A DNA stretch of 64,000 bases from positions 10,050,985 to 10,114,984 of the forward strand of contig CM065329.1 in the NCBI GenBank assembly GCA_033032175.1, in the 5' to 3' direction. Position numbers and translations under genes: made by a program. This DNA is from Saturnia japonica. Its lineage: Eukaryota; Arthropoda; Insecta; Lepidoptera; Saturniidae. Shown here piece after piece: positions 43,523 through 54,366 of the stretch (position 1 is its first letter; the number at the start of each line of letters is the position of its first letter). The notes beneath the pieces are model-generated. The model worked only from the letters and a program-made list of their open reading frames with translations. It was not told the DNA's origin and ran no database searches.

Positions 43523-44468
43523 TGCCAGTTTATTAAAGCCTAATAATGAACATGTAAAAGTTGGAAAAGACACTTCACTAGTTAATAATGGCATGTATGA
43601 TTTACATCAATGTCAATATTGCAGTAAATATTATATTAATCACGATGATTTGTTTGCACATGACTGTAAAATTCACAACACGCAAACACACAAATGCAAT
43701 TTATGTGAAGAGAGGTTCAACAGCGAGCCGGAACTTGAATGCCACGTCTCACTATCACACAAATCGAGATACCCACCAAGTCATGTCACTAGAAACAGTG
43801 TGAAATGTAAATATTGCAATGCATATTTCGAAAGCAGATACAAATTGAGTAAACATGTGAAGCTATGTCATATTGACAAGTTGGAAAAGAAATATAAATG
43901 TGACTCATGTGAGGGTAGATTTATAAGTAAACATTCTTTAACAAGGCATATAAAGAAAACTCACTATAACTCTGGAAAAATGTTCGATTGTTGGTGCGGG
44001 AAACAGTTTCCTTCATCGATACACTTGAGTGATCACAAGACGCTGCAGCATGACCGCAGGTTTGAAAATAAAAATGTCAAATACAATTGTAAGAACTGCG
44101 ACGCCGTTTTAAATTCTAAATTTTCTTTAACGAATCATATGAAAAGAATTCATTATGATTATGGGAAGATGTTTGATTGTTCGTGCGGCAAACAGTTCCG
44201 TTCACCGATACACTTGCGTGAACACAAAAGGCTGAGGCACGATAGAAAATTTAAGAATACGAATATGGGAAAATTCCAATGTGACTCCTGTCAGAAGTAT
44301 TTCAAAACCAAACAATATTTAGTTGTTCATATAAAGAGAATTCATTATGATTATAGGGAAAAGTTTAAATGTTGGTGCGGTAAAGAGTTCCGTACACCGA
44401 TACAGCTGAACGTACATAAAAAGACAACACACGTTCTGATGTATGGTGGTTTCAAATTTAGTTTTTAA
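43523..44468 (+). CDS. Zinc-finger exon of gene B, nine fingers
   Basis: An acceptor (TTTTCAG) before 43523 joins in phase 2. The exon encodes three N-terminal C2H2 fingers (CQYCSKYYINHDDLFAHDCK, CNLCEERFNSEPELECHVSL and CKYCNAYFESRYKLSKHVKL) followed by three pairs. In each pair a C-x2-C finger is followed by a C-x-C finger (FDCWCGKQF, FDCSCGKQF, FKCWCGKEF) through the HY(D/N)xGK-type linker. All zinc ligands are present. It ends in TAA at 44466-44468. This is the compact form of the array expanded in gene A, and probably nearer to the ancestral size. Confidence 0.85.
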
Positions 44469-44474
44469 GTTTAT

Positions 44475-44625
44475 TTTGAAGCAGTGATGGCTCGGTTGGT
44501 AGCGATCAACATGAGTTCGAATCTCTGCAATGAGCCTGGGCGCCCGGTGAAGGAAAATTTCAAGCACCAATAGGTGTGTTCCAGCAGCTGCACTTGAGAG
44601 CCAGTCTTCACTAAGCTAACAACTG
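44475..44625 (+). repeat. SINE with tRNA-like head
   Basis: The head GCAGTGATGGCTCGGTTGGT resembles an A box and GAGTTCGAATCTC a B box. The non-tRNA body includes GCACCAATAGGTGTGTTCCA. It lies just after the stop codon of gene B. Confidence 0.6.
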
Positions 44626-44629
44626 TAAA

Positions 44630-45440
44630 CTTATAATATGAAAAAATTAATAAAAATATAAAGTAAACCGTGATTGTCTGACCAACAGACAACACATAGC
44701 TCAGAGTATTGAACGGATTAGGCTGGAGTACACAAAGAGTTATCATGATGTAGGTATCGACTAAGAACGGATTTATGAAAATACATCCCGTAAAGGGGTA
44801 TTACGGGTTTCAAAATGTTTATGTAGAAATCATATTATAATGAAAATAATTTCAGCATAACAACGTGTGTGTAGCCGCGGGTGTACTACTAGTTAAGAAT
44901 ATGTATATAATAATAATCTTTTCAACACACTTGCTCTTAAAGTGGCTCTAATATCACCGCAATAAGCCACATAATGACACCTGTAATCAAACTGTGACTT
45001 TTTCATTGCTATTATTCACAAGTGAGTTATAGAGTTTTTTTTTATTTTATTGGTCGAGTTGCTTTGTTCTTAAAATAGTTTCGACACAAAAAAGATAATG
45101 ATCAATAGAATAAATAAATTAATGTACCTATTGCTTGCTCATTTCATACAACTTCGTATTTAAATAGATAATTTCAACTTGTAAGTGTTTAATAAATAAA
45201 ACTTTCACTCAAATATAACTTTTGTTTTCTCTGTAATAAAGAAAACTTTAAATTCCTCATTTTATACGTGGCTAAAACGCTATCTGCGGAAAGCCAAAAA
45301 ATAAGAAACCTCATTCCTTTAGTCTATGGCCGATCGCCATTGTTAGTTGCGCTCGCAAACTGATTAATTTTTCCCGCCATAGCGAAAAAAAATTCACAAC
45401 TCCTTGTCACTGTTGAAATTTTAGTTATTTATTAATTAAA
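44630..45440. other. No gene; a Helitron-like 3' end at about 44860-44890
   Basis: GTGTAGCCGCGGGTGTACTACTAG followed by T at about 44889 resembles a Helitron terminus. The rest is AT-rich; 45300-45440 is a possible promoter for the short frame at 45441. Confidence 0.35.
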
Positions 45441-45557
45441 ATGTCTACAAATACCAGTTATGAAGAAAATGATTTGTGTTGTACACCGCCCGATATAAGA
45501 TGTGAAGCCCTTAACGTTATGCAAAGTTTACTACCTGAAAACTCCAAGGAAAAATGA
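45441..45557 (+). pseudogene. Transposon-type N-terminal exon, cut by a MITE
   Basis: A 38-codon frame encodes an acidic start followed by NVMQSLLPENSKEK. This resembles the LLPxKSKExY helix at the beginning of tyrosine-recombinase-like (Crypton-type) insect proteins. The expected continuation is absent, because AT-rich sequence and a MITE follow from 45579. Assignment rests on one motif. Confidence 0.35.
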
Positions 45558-45578
45558 TTTTTTATTATTATTTTCTTC

Positions 45579-45720
45579 ACAAGTGTGTTGAAAAACGTCG
45601 TATGATACACGTGTGTATTGGTGATTACCGTCCTCGGCTCTCTTAAGACTCTCACGGCCTCACCTAACGGCTCGGGTCTCAATGGCGCCTCAGCGGTAAT
45701 CACCAACATTACACACTTGT
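45579..45720. mobile_element. 142-bp MITE
   Basis: The ends ACAAGTGTGT (45579-45588) and ACACACTTGT (45711-45720) are perfectly inverted. An inner pair TTGGTGATTACCG and CGGTAATCACCAA is inverted as well. Too short to code. Confidence 0.75.
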
Positions 45721-45831
45721 ACCATAATGTACTATTAATTTGTTCTCACAAATTATAAAAGCATTAGAAGTAAATTTAATGGCTATCTAATAGAAATTAT
45801 CTATAATGTAATCTAAATCTAAATACATATA

Positions 45832-46464
45832 CAGTGTAAACTCTTTATAACGTTATCCTTTATGACGATAAACTCCCTATAACCCACATATTGAAACACT
45901 CTTTATAGCGATACGCCATTCTCTATTACGAAGAAATGTGTTCATATTTTTAGATAGTAAATATTTATTATCGGTATTATTGTTAATGTTATGTTATCAG
46001 GTAACAAAAGACTGAAGCTCCGAAACATCCTAGGCCGGTCTAGCTTTTGTTATCCTTAATTGCCTTGAACACGTGCAGTACGACGCATTGTTTTCTCGGA
46101 AGTGATGGTCTTCGACCAAGCATACTGGGTACCTATCGTATTATCAGTCGTAAACCTACTTTTGAAACTGTTAACATGGCCTGTAAACGGAAAGCGATTA
46201 GTGTTGACGAAAAAGTTTGATAGAAGAAGATATGAATAGAATACATCAAATAATTCAAAACAAGTACTGGCATAGCAAAAAACGTCAGACAAAGTTATCA
46301 GACTAAATGTGTAAACAATAATTTATAAGCATTTATTATCTAAGACATACATATTAAAAATTCTTGTTAATTTGGTTGTTTTTTTGTTCACTCCATATAA
46401 CGATAACTCTCTATAACGACAAAAAATTCTCAGTCCCTTGAGTTTCGTTATAAAGAGTACACTG
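45832..46464 (+). mobile_element. pogo/Tigger-like non-autonomous element
   Basis: It starts CAGTGTAAACTCTTTATAACG and ends CGTTATAAAGAGTACACTG, flanked on both sides by TA. The CAGT-type inverted repeats, TA target site and repeated CTCTxTATAACG subterminal motifs match the pogo/Tigger group. A frame starting at 46175 gives MACKRKAISVDEKV and then a stop. This is the typical start of the CENP-B-like DNA-binding domain of pogo transposases, so this is an internally deleted descendant. Confidence 0.8.
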
Positions 46465-46721
46465 TATATAAAATGCTTTGTTAGTACGTAAATGCACAGT
46501 TTTCTCTATCACTACCAACCCTAATCAACTTCCCGTTGGGGTGGTATATACCCCTTGGTCTTCAGGTTGTGTTAGTAAGGGAGTTTCGTCGCGGTGGGTG
46601 GCGAAAATGTTAAAACATATATTTCTGTCTTTTTCTAACGCATGAGGACTTCTGAAAAGATCTCAAAATTTCTGGAATAGTTCCGGAATATGTAAAACTA
46701 TTATAATCGATAAAAAATGTT
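46465..46721. other. Spacer before the HSE repeat
   Basis: No coding region. A first GAA-TTC-GAA cluster (CTGGAATAGTTCCGGAATAT) is already present at about 46673. Confidence 0.4.
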
Positions 46722-47345
46722 CGTAATCAATTTAGAATGTTCGAGAAGTTCTAGAAATATCTGGAATGATCTAGAAAGGTCTAGAATGAGTTACATTTAT
46801 TATGATCAATTTAGAATCTTCGAGAAGGTTCTAGAAATTTCTAAAATTATCTAGGAAATTCTAAAATGACTGCAATTTATTATAAGCTATTTAAAATGTT
46901 CGAGAAAGTTCTAAATTTTTTTGTATTGATCTGGAAAGTTCCAAATGAGTGAAATTTATTATAATCGATTTAGAATGTTCGAGAAAGTTCTAGAAATTTC
47001 TAGAATGATCAATAAAGTTCCAAAATGAGTGAAATTTATTATGATCGATTTAGAATCTTCGAGAACGTTCTAGAAATTTCTAGAATGATCAATAAAGTTC
47101 CAAAATGAGTGACATTTATTATGATCGATTTAGAATCTTCGAGAACGTTCTAGAAATTTCTAGAATGATCAATAAAGTTCCAAAATGAGTGACATTTATT
47201 ATAATCGATTTAGAATCTTCGAGACGGTTCTAGAAATTTCTAAAATTATCTAGGAAATTGTAAAATGACTGCAATTTATTATAAGCTATTTAAAATGTTC
47301 GAGAAAGTTCTAAAAATTTTTGTATTGATCTGGAAAGTTGCAAAA
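46722..47345. repeat. 80-bp minisatellite built of heat-shock-element pentamers
   Basis: Eight units are seen; those beginning at 46961, 47041, 47121, 47201 and 47281 are spaced exactly 80 bases. Units at 46961, 47041 and 47121 each contain seven GAA/TTC triplets alternating every five bases (46973-47005, 47053-47085, 47133-47165). That is the nGAAn inverted pentamer array bound by heat shock factor; three pentamers are normally enough. Other units keep three to six. Units 2-3 and 7-8 resemble each other more than their neighbours at an exact 400-base offset, implying a five-unit duplication. It lies about 100 bases upstream of a probable LTR. Confidence 0.85.
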
Positions 47346-48265
47346 TTTGTGCGATTGTTTAATTGATCTGAAAAAAAAAAAACAAATTGAAGTAATGTAC
47401 ATCTAAATATTGTAGAGTGTTCTGGTACTAGAAATTTCGGTCTCTGGTTGTTGGCGACAATGGCGTCGCCTCATGTAGAATAGAATGATCGAAATAGGTT
47501 TATAAAACTACAGAATTATAGAATAGAGTTGTAATGTAAATAATAGATATTTAAAATACATAGATTTACTATAGAATGGAACATAAGTAGTTATAAGCAT
47601 ATCGAAATAAATAGTGTACATATTCATCTTATTATTCCCCCACAGATTTAAGACTAGAATAATAACTTATGTAAACACGCACTCGGCCCGCGTCCCGAAA
47701 GTATTGATCTGAGTTCGGGACCGAGTATTTCGCTTAAACCGGCGCGTAATATAGATTAAGCATAGAATAGTTAGGCATAAAAAATTTGTACATAAGTTTA
47801 TTTAATAAATAAATATAACGAGAAAACCGACCCGACCGTTGAGAAAATAACAGAAAAGAAGCCCATTTTGCCCGAGCGCACGGGGCTCTCTTTACGGTAA
47901 TGCCGCAGTCTACCTTTTATCGATTGTGCGGCGTTACCGAGCACCGAGTAGGGATGTAATTTCTAAAAATAAATCGATTTTTAAAAATAATATAATCGAT
48001 TTTTTTTTTCATTTTTTCTTTAGAAATTTTATTAAAACCTGAAATATTTAGAATCATAACTTTCTTAATCAATTTAAATTTACTTAATTCAATAAAAAGA
48101 AAAAATATTGTTAATAACAGAGAATGCCCATTCTTGTACCAAATTTTGTTGTATAGTAAGGTTTAATAAAAAGTAAATAATTTTTTTTCCTTATTATTTT
48201 ACGACCTTTTATCCTCGGAATTTGGTTTTCAAAGTAGGAATATTCTTTAAATTTCAAAAGTATTA

Positions 48266-48930
48266 TCTATACTATATATTATATGTATACTAATTTAACA
48301 AAGCGGAAGTGTTTTTATGTTTTTTTTATGTTTAATATTTCATCTCTGAAACTACCAGTCTGATTTGAAAAATTCTTTTTGTATATGATAGATTGATTCA
48401 CAAGGAATAGTATAGCCTATTTAGCATCAAGACACATGTCTTTAATATTGATTTTTGTAAAGTAAGTCGGAACACAAAGCTCTCCCGAACTGCTTTATCC
48501 ACGTGTGCTGCGATAATTTTTAGTTTTACGTAAATACAATTTGTACAAAAATATTGGGCATTAGTACATCTTTAAAATAGTCCGCAATAGCATATTGCAT
48601 ATGCATATATTGGATCTTATACATAACCCACAATAAGCTATTATATAACAAAGATTGGTTTAACATTAAAAAGTGATTAAAGATCATTATTTTACACGTG
48701 GTATATTAATTCTTACGAACAAGAGTTACTTCATCTTAAAGACAATTTTATGAAGTTACATTTTGCTCTTTTGCATGTTATTTGGACACATAGTTTAGGA
48801 GATAATGAAAAATTTAAATATGTAATTTGTATTTGTGGGACGAAAAATTATGATAGGCTATACGGGAGCACTGGCGTTGCGATGTTTGTTGTATAAAATT
48901 AACACGTGAGAAACCGTGGGGCACAACTAC
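48266..48930 (+). mobile_element. Helitron-like element inside the hAT element
   Basis: It starts TCTATACTATATATTATATG and ends ACCGTGGGGCACAACTAC, aligned over its length with 55224-55837 in the sibling hAT copy. Since both hAT copies contain it at the same place, the Helitron entered before the hAT element multiplied. Confidence 0.55.
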
Positions 48931-49774
48931 AAATTAATATACACTGCGTAAATAGTTCCAAAGACGCGGGTGTTGCCTTCCATTACCTGTATTACAATCG
49001 TTTTGAATACAAAAATACAATATTAAATTAAAAAGCAACTCATTATTTCATTATAAATAACGATATTTATGGGTGATATATAAGGGCGATTGAAGTTTTT
49101 GGTGAGATCTTAAAATGAAATGATTTGGTTTTTATTTTTAACTAACTGACTCGAGCATCTTCGTCTGCGTCACATGAGAGAGAGAGGATTAGAAAGATTG
49201 GGTCGTAGGCACCTATAATACAACTCTAAAGGAGCTGAAACTTTCATTACTTTGCTGCGGATTTATTTTAAAACTGTGATATTTCCTAAGATATTTATTG
49301 ACAATTTGGACAATTTTATTGAAACTAAATACTTGTTATGAATATTTTATTTCAATAAGGTAAATACCATATTTATAGAAACCCCGTCGCAAATAATGCA
49401 TTATTTTAGAACAAATTTTATTACCTTTAAAAAGTTTATATTGAGTTAACTTTAAAAGATAGCCAAATGCTATCACGGACTTTTTTTAACTTTTTAGAGA
49501 AACAGTTTCGTCACACATGATTGTTAAGTAACTTTACGCATTTACGCAGCGCACGCAATAGAAGCTCTCAAAAGCAATAATCCTTCCTTGTTTTTGCAAT
49601 ATTTTTAATTGATCGTATTGTTCTATTTGTCGTAGCGTGATGTTATATAGTCTATAGGCCTTCTTCGATCACTGGGATATCAAACAAAAATTATTTTTTT
49701 ATTCGAAGAAGTAGTTCCTGGGATTAGAGCGTTCAACCAAACAAACTCTTCAGCTTAATAGTACTAGTATAGAT

Positions 49775-50010
49775 CCATTAACTTAGGTTTTAGACCCTAT
49801 ATTATATAATACTGATAGCGTTTTGTGTTAAATAGCTTGAGCATGTGAAATGGATTATAAATATAAACTGGAAGCATACATTTTGATGTGCCACAAAAAC
49901 TCCCTAGAAAGTTCTAACAAGGGAGCCACCATCTTGTTTACTACTATGTTCACTTGATAATGGCAGTAATGGTTTTCAATAAAGAAGACTAGTTGGCAAG
50001 TTAGTAAGAA
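49775..50010 (+). repeat. Dispersed repeat, copy 2 (related to 34565-34835)
   Basis: Shares GTGCCACAAAAACTCC, ACAAGGGAGCC and CACTTGATAATGGCA with the 34.6-kb copy in the same order. Confidence 0.6.
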
Positions 50011-50616
50011 GAAGGGTGATTGAATACCTACTGTCACAAAAAAATTTACATTAGATACATCAAAAAAAAATCGCCCGTGAAAAAAATCGATTTTTAAAGA
50101 ATCAATTTTTTGGAACTAAAAAATCGATTATTTTTTCACATCCTTAGCACCGACCGACCGCCTACCGCCGATTCACCGAACATCACCGAAGCACCGCGAC
50201 CTATCGACATCAACGCCTCGACGGAATTTATTGAAGACACCATCGGTTTTACAGACAAGATAGGACGGCTCGGTTTACGTTTGCTAGTGAAAAAGTTTTG
50301 TTTTATTTCGAGTGGGCTTGTGCGATACCGCACACCTTAGGACCCTGTATCGAGTACTTCGGATCGGCACGAATGTTCGCCACGAGACGGGCATCCGGTG
50401 TCTTATAGGATTTTCCAAGAAATCTGATACGATCAACAAACCTGTCCAACCCGGACACGTTGACGTCACTCGTCTTACCGACTCATGTGACGTGCTGCGA
50501 ACCCAACACTAGTGGTTTAAAAACTGAAATGCAGTGACTTTTCGTCAGTGTTATCATTGTAATAATCAAGAGATTTATTTTGTGTAACTTTATTATATTG
50601 ATAAATATATACAAAA

Positions 50617-50870
50617 TGGCAAAGCGGAAAAAAGTATTGTGAAAATGAAATAGAGAAACAAAGGGAAAACGGCTTTCGAATATTCGTCAAGGAGTGAAAA
50701 GACTTAGAGAAAATCAAACCGAAGAAGACAGAGCACGCACTAACGAAGAAACCAGATCCTGAGTCAAATCGATTCGAAATTGTCAGTCTGCTGACCAACG
50801 TGAATTGGAAAAGAGAAAAAATTTAAATTTACAGTCCGAACAACAAAACTATAGATGTAGTATTTATGCA
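50617..50870 (+). pseudogene. Decayed basic, charged coding remnant
   Basis: A frame interrupted by stops reads MAKRKKVL, then GVKRLRENQTEEDRARTNEE and SADQRELEKRKN. This is the Arg/Glu-rich repeat style of N-termini of transposon-encoded helicases or basic first exons. No domain follows. Identity uncertain. Confidence 0.3.
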
Positions 50871-51269
50871 AGTTTGTAAAAATTAATTCAAAACAAAAAA
50901 TAATACTAAAATAAAAAATGTTAATGTATAATAAATGTCAATATATAATGTATTATGTATATGAATAATATAATATATAAATAAAATATGAAATTTACAA
51001 TTACTAAACTTTTTCTTAAAATTATTTTAATTTGTTCATTAGTTCACTCTATTATATAAACTCGATGTACACCGCATGTTTAATTGCAGAATAAGTCTCT
51101 CGATACCTATGTGTCTAATTTGAGAAAAATTCAAATGAAGCCATGAAGCCTTATAGGTTCCAAATGCAATTGTATTCATGGTGGTAAAAAAGTATAAAGA
51201 TATATCTTATTTTTAAGGATTTGAAAAGAAATATTTAAGACAGCCAACTATATAAAACCTTTTTACATC
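50871..51269. other. AT-rich spacer
   Basis: Low-complexity A/T-rich sequence with no coding signal. Confidence 0.5.
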
Positions 51270-52000
51270 GTGTTCTAAACAAGAAGACTACGAGCTTCTT
51301 AAGTCGAACTTCAAGGAAGCCAAAAATTCGAGCTATAGAGTTTTCGACTTAGGGGGCATTCAACTATAACGTAACGCAATTTTTGAAGATTTTTTACCCT
51401 CCGTCCCCCTCATGTGTCGCGCCGTAACATTTATCTGTACCCTCCCCTCCATTCTTAAATGTTAAATTACACGCAGGTCAGCGTGTCAGAATGAGTGCTT
51501 TTATAGATAAAGATGAAATCTCCCTGTTTTGAGGAAATTACAGTATGAACTAACTCACTTTTACAACAACAAAATCAATATGAAGTACCCAAAATGAAAC
51601 GTGATAAGTTAAGTCCTAAATTATTATTTAGAAATTATACAAATTCCTTTACTTATATCATTTCATGGAATTAGTAATCCAATTGAATGTATATTCTTGT
51701 TTACTAAGAAATAATGACTCGGAATGTCGGCAGAGGTAGTTACAGAGATAATTAGTTTTAAATTTTCGAGTTGTAAAATCAAACATTGCTATGTTCGAGT
51801 TACAGAGGTATCATTTATTTTGTCGAGATATGGAGGGAAAATATGTACGGAAATTACTTGTAGAGGTTCACTAATTATTTCGACTATAGAGGGTTGAGAT
51901 TTCGAGTAATGGCGGTTTTAGGGCCTGAAGGGAAGGGAACAATACATTTCTTCCAGTTTGAGAGGTTTTCGACTTAAAGAGGTTCTACCGACTACTGTAT
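51270..52000. mobile_element. Degenerate pogo-like element with TCGAxxTAxAG motifs
   Basis: The right end, read on minus, begins CAGTAGTCGGTAGAACCTCT and contains TTAAGTCGAAAACCTC. A similar CTTCTTAAGTCGAACTTC lies in direct orientation at about 51295. In between, motifs such as TTCGAGTTACAGAGG, TTTCGACTATAGAGG and TTCGAGCTATAGAG recur. The pattern is like subterminal repeats of Tigger-type elements, but ends are not fully matched. Confidence 0.4.
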
Positions 52001-52029
52001 TTCATTATTAATTGCAAAAGCGGGATATC

Positions 52030-52580
52030 TACACAAAATTATTGAGGAATTAATTATGTCGGCAGTCAAAGAGGTAATCAAAACTAATCTCCATCATAAG
52101 CCACCGTCAGGTTTTATAAAACAAATTCTTTGAGTAGGTACTCGCTGTACATTGTATTATTCATCGTTAGTGCTGGTATGCAAATAATTAGAATGAACGC
52201 CTGTATACACGTCGCTCCATTACGTTATTAGAGCAGGCAACAAGATAAGAAGCAATTAATTAAATGACAGATTATTTAGCCAACTTTCTCGTAAAAATGA
52301 TGAAGATTATAATCGGTTGTTCCTGCACACAGAAGTACAATGGCTCTCGAAAGGTTTTTGTCTACTATTTCAATCTATTTGACGCACTACGAGACTTCCT
52401 TAAAAACAGAAACGATGAACTATGTGGAAACTTGATTGCGTCCAAAAATTATATCGCTCATTAAACAGAACTTTTTAAAATATATAATGACGTTAATTTA
52501 CAAATGCAAAGTGATGAGTTGAATTTAATAAAAACAAAAAACTTCATAGTAGGAGGTGAATACAGCCACTTTCTGACATT
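52030..52580 (+). pseudogene. hAT transposase fragment (ZBED5/SCAND3-like)
   Basis: A frame with DYNRLFLHTEVQWLSKG breaks and continues in the next frame as FNLFDALRDFLKNRNDELCG, then after a stop FKIYNDVNLQMQSDELNLIK. The HTEVxWLSKG box and the following helices are characteristic of the ZBED5/SCAND3 group of hAT-derived proteins. Earlier sequence (EELIMSAVKEVIKT at about 52045) also fits. Several frame breaks show it is dead. Confidence 0.65.
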
Positions 52581-52984
52581 AGCATTATCGGTAAACCAGA
52601 AAAATTGACTTACTGCCGACACCAGAATGCTCTCCATCCACGGCGATCGCGGTATTGTACGACGCGGCACGTGAATTTGTATTCCAAACACATTAATTAG
52701 TTCCTTATTGTAATTCCAATCTATTAAATATCAATACATTATATACTCTTATCACATATTCCATACACAAGCAAAACAATAGAATTTAGGGCGGTTTCAC
52801 CGCGTTCCGTTCATACATTAGATGTGATGTCGTACATTTTTCCATATAAACTTATTCTTTCCCTCCCTCCCTTTATTCTCCCTTTTATCGTAATTCTAAT
52901 CGCATATACGTTACACTTAATAAATAAGCACCTATATAATATATAATACATGACAGGTAATTCGTAATGTAGCGTAGTTGCTAA

Positions 52985-53160
52985 CCCTTTCAGAACCATT
53001 TGACAGGCTTATTTTTTATGTATTGCTTCATTGCATTATGCACCTTGAATTTTGTCATATGTTCGTCGATTGATTGTTTTTCTGTATTGCTGAGGGCATT
53101 TTGAAACAAAGTATTGAAGTGATCTATTATTGACCAAATTTGAAAAAATTAGAGTATTTG
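52985..53160 (-). pseudogene. piggyBac transposase fragment
   Basis: The minus strand reads NTLFQNALSNTEKQSIDEHM then KFKVHNAMKQYIKNKPVKW. This matches the SIDExMxKFKG...MKQYxxxKPxK block around the second catalytic Asp of piggyBac-family DDE transposases. Only about 55 residues are recognisable, and one stop follows directly. Confidence 0.7.
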
Positions 53161-53576
53161 AGAAAAAACCATCAGTTACGTGTGGTAATAATACATTTTC
53201 ACAAGATTACTATTCCCCATAAATAGTTTCACTATACGGCCACAGGGACACTGGTGTACCTTTATGTTTATAATAAGTCATCGTTATACTTAATAGAAAT
53301 AATAATTTTACATGTATATAAAATGAAAATTTACTTACAAGGTAATGATTTTTTCACCCTGTAAATACAAAAAAACAGTTTTATACTTCCGAAATCGTAT
53401 TCAAAATACATGATTAGCCCGCCAAACGAAGTGTCAGTTTCTAATAGCCATAGAGAAAAAACGATATTTTTATTTTGTGTATCTATCATAAAAAACAAAA
53501 AAGGTGGCTATATAAAAACACTCTAGGGATAGGAAAGACTCGTACCAAGTAGAGTCGGGGTCAACCAATTCGGTTC

Positions 53577-53583
53577 TTGAACA

Positions 53584-53585
<2 letters not shown>
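53577..53585 (+). repeat. Target-site duplication, left
   Basis: TTGAACAAG, identical to 54358-54366. It flanks the truncated LINE insertion. Confidence 0.9.
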
Positions 53586-53649
<64 letters not shown>

Positions 53650-54357
53650 CTGACTACACTGTTAGCCTTAGGGGCCCTATCGTCAAACAGAGCCGCTGCG
53701 GCTTTTACAGCTTCACCGGACTTGGGGGCGAGCGCTTAGGGCACTCAGCCGCGAAAGTTTGTGACGACCCGCACGAGGGTGCCAGAGTGGCCGAACCTCG
53801 GCTCGGGCGGTCGTCGCGAATGCGAAAAAGTCGCGATCTAACTAATTCCCTAATCTTATGAGAATTCGAGCTAACTAATATATACTCATATGCACGTTCC
53901 CCTCCTCCTGGGAGGAAGGAGTGGACCATGCGTATGTGTATTTAATAATCGGAATGGTTTTTCTACACTAACTAGCGCAATAGTCTAACTAGCGCAAAAA
54001 AAGAAAAAAAAAAAGGTCCCTTACAGAACCTATGTACCTGTGTGGTGTGCACGTGTGTGTGTTCATACGTGTGTAATGTTGTGTGAGGGTAACTAAGTGT
54101 TGCACGTATAGTGTCACTTTGTATCGCGCGGGCGGCTGCCTGACCCAAGGGCTTCACACCGAGGAACGGACCTAGGCTTGGGTTGCCGCTAGAGAGGGTG
54201 GACGTGACGGGTGTGCGGGAGCGAAGTTGACCGCCCGTCCTCTGCGGAGAGAACGGTGGTTACGCGGGCGTGGGCGGTGGCACGCTCTGTTTGGAGAGAC
54301 GGTGTCGGCGTAGAACGCGTTAGCTTTTTCGGTTTGGTCGGGCGGGTCAGTGAATAC
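53586..54357 (-). mobile_element. 5'-truncated young copy of the jockey-like LINE
   Basis: It carries a T run of 60 bases (53586-53645; the poly-A tail of a minus-strand insertion), then the LINE 3' end and 3' UTR, and the last part of ORF2 to 54357. From about 53780 on it matches 19672-20248 with only scattered differences. Nine-base target duplications are perfect. The length of the homopolymer, the intact duplications and low divergence all point to recent insertion. Confidence 0.93.
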
Positions 54358-54366
54358 TTGAACAAG
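54358..54366 (+). repeat. Target-site duplication, right
   Basis: TTGAACAAG, matching 53577-53585. The base before each (C) also agrees. Confidence 0.9.

Larger units (their letters stand above)
35769..44468 (+). pseudogene. Gene B: zinc-finger paralogue of gene A with two frame breaks
   Basis: Exons by homology and splice sites: 35769-35937 (basic MPKTNAEYC module), 38651-38722, 39142-39378, 40841-40984, 41648-41882, 43523-44468. Intron phases 1,1,0,0,2 agree with paralogues. The exon at 39142 has one extra base (GGCAAGTG against GGCAGTG in gene C), causing an early stop. The exon at 41648 lacks one base (ACTCTCGAG against ACTCCTCGAG in gene C). The start Met used in A and C is ATA here. 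Acidic segments carry SUMO-type motifs (VKKE, VKEE, VKTE). Introns are filled with Helitrons and a MITE. Either the gene is recently dead or the breaks are assembly errors; the finger exon itself is clean. Confidence 0.7.
47948..50145. mobile_element. Non-autonomous hAT element with perfect 8-bp target duplication
   Basis: Both flanks are AGCACCGA (47940-47947 and 50146-50153). The ends GTAGGGATGT and ACATCCTT are roughly inverted, and AATCGATTTTT-rich subterminal sequence is mirrored at both sides. Eight-base duplications and TAGGGATG-like ends are typical of hAT transposons. The interior has no transposase but carries a Helitron-like insert (48266-48930) and a dispersed repeat (49775-50010). 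A partial sibling lies at 54599-55915. Confidence 0.8.
47449..50508 (+). mobile_element. Probable solo LTR (about 854 bp) interrupted by a hAT element
   Basis: TGTTGGCGAC at the left and CCCAACA at the right give TGTTGG...CCAACA ends. Flanking 5-mers are CTGGT (47444-47448) and CTAGT (50509-50513), a target duplication with one mismatch. Removing 47948-50153 (insert plus one duplicate) leaves about 854 bases with AATAAATAAATATAA as a possible polyadenylation region. No internal domains were found between the halves. Confidence 0.5.

Noticed and set aside
46056..46292. 78-codon minus-strand frame
   Set aside because: It lies inside the pogo-like element, opposite the true transposase start; no motif.
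46722..47345. CRISPR-like direct repeats
   Set aside because: Units are contiguous without unique spacers, and the setting is a eukaryotic genome; it is a minisatellite.
53577..53861. Poly-phenylalanine frame
   Set aside because: It is the T-run of the LINE tail read through.
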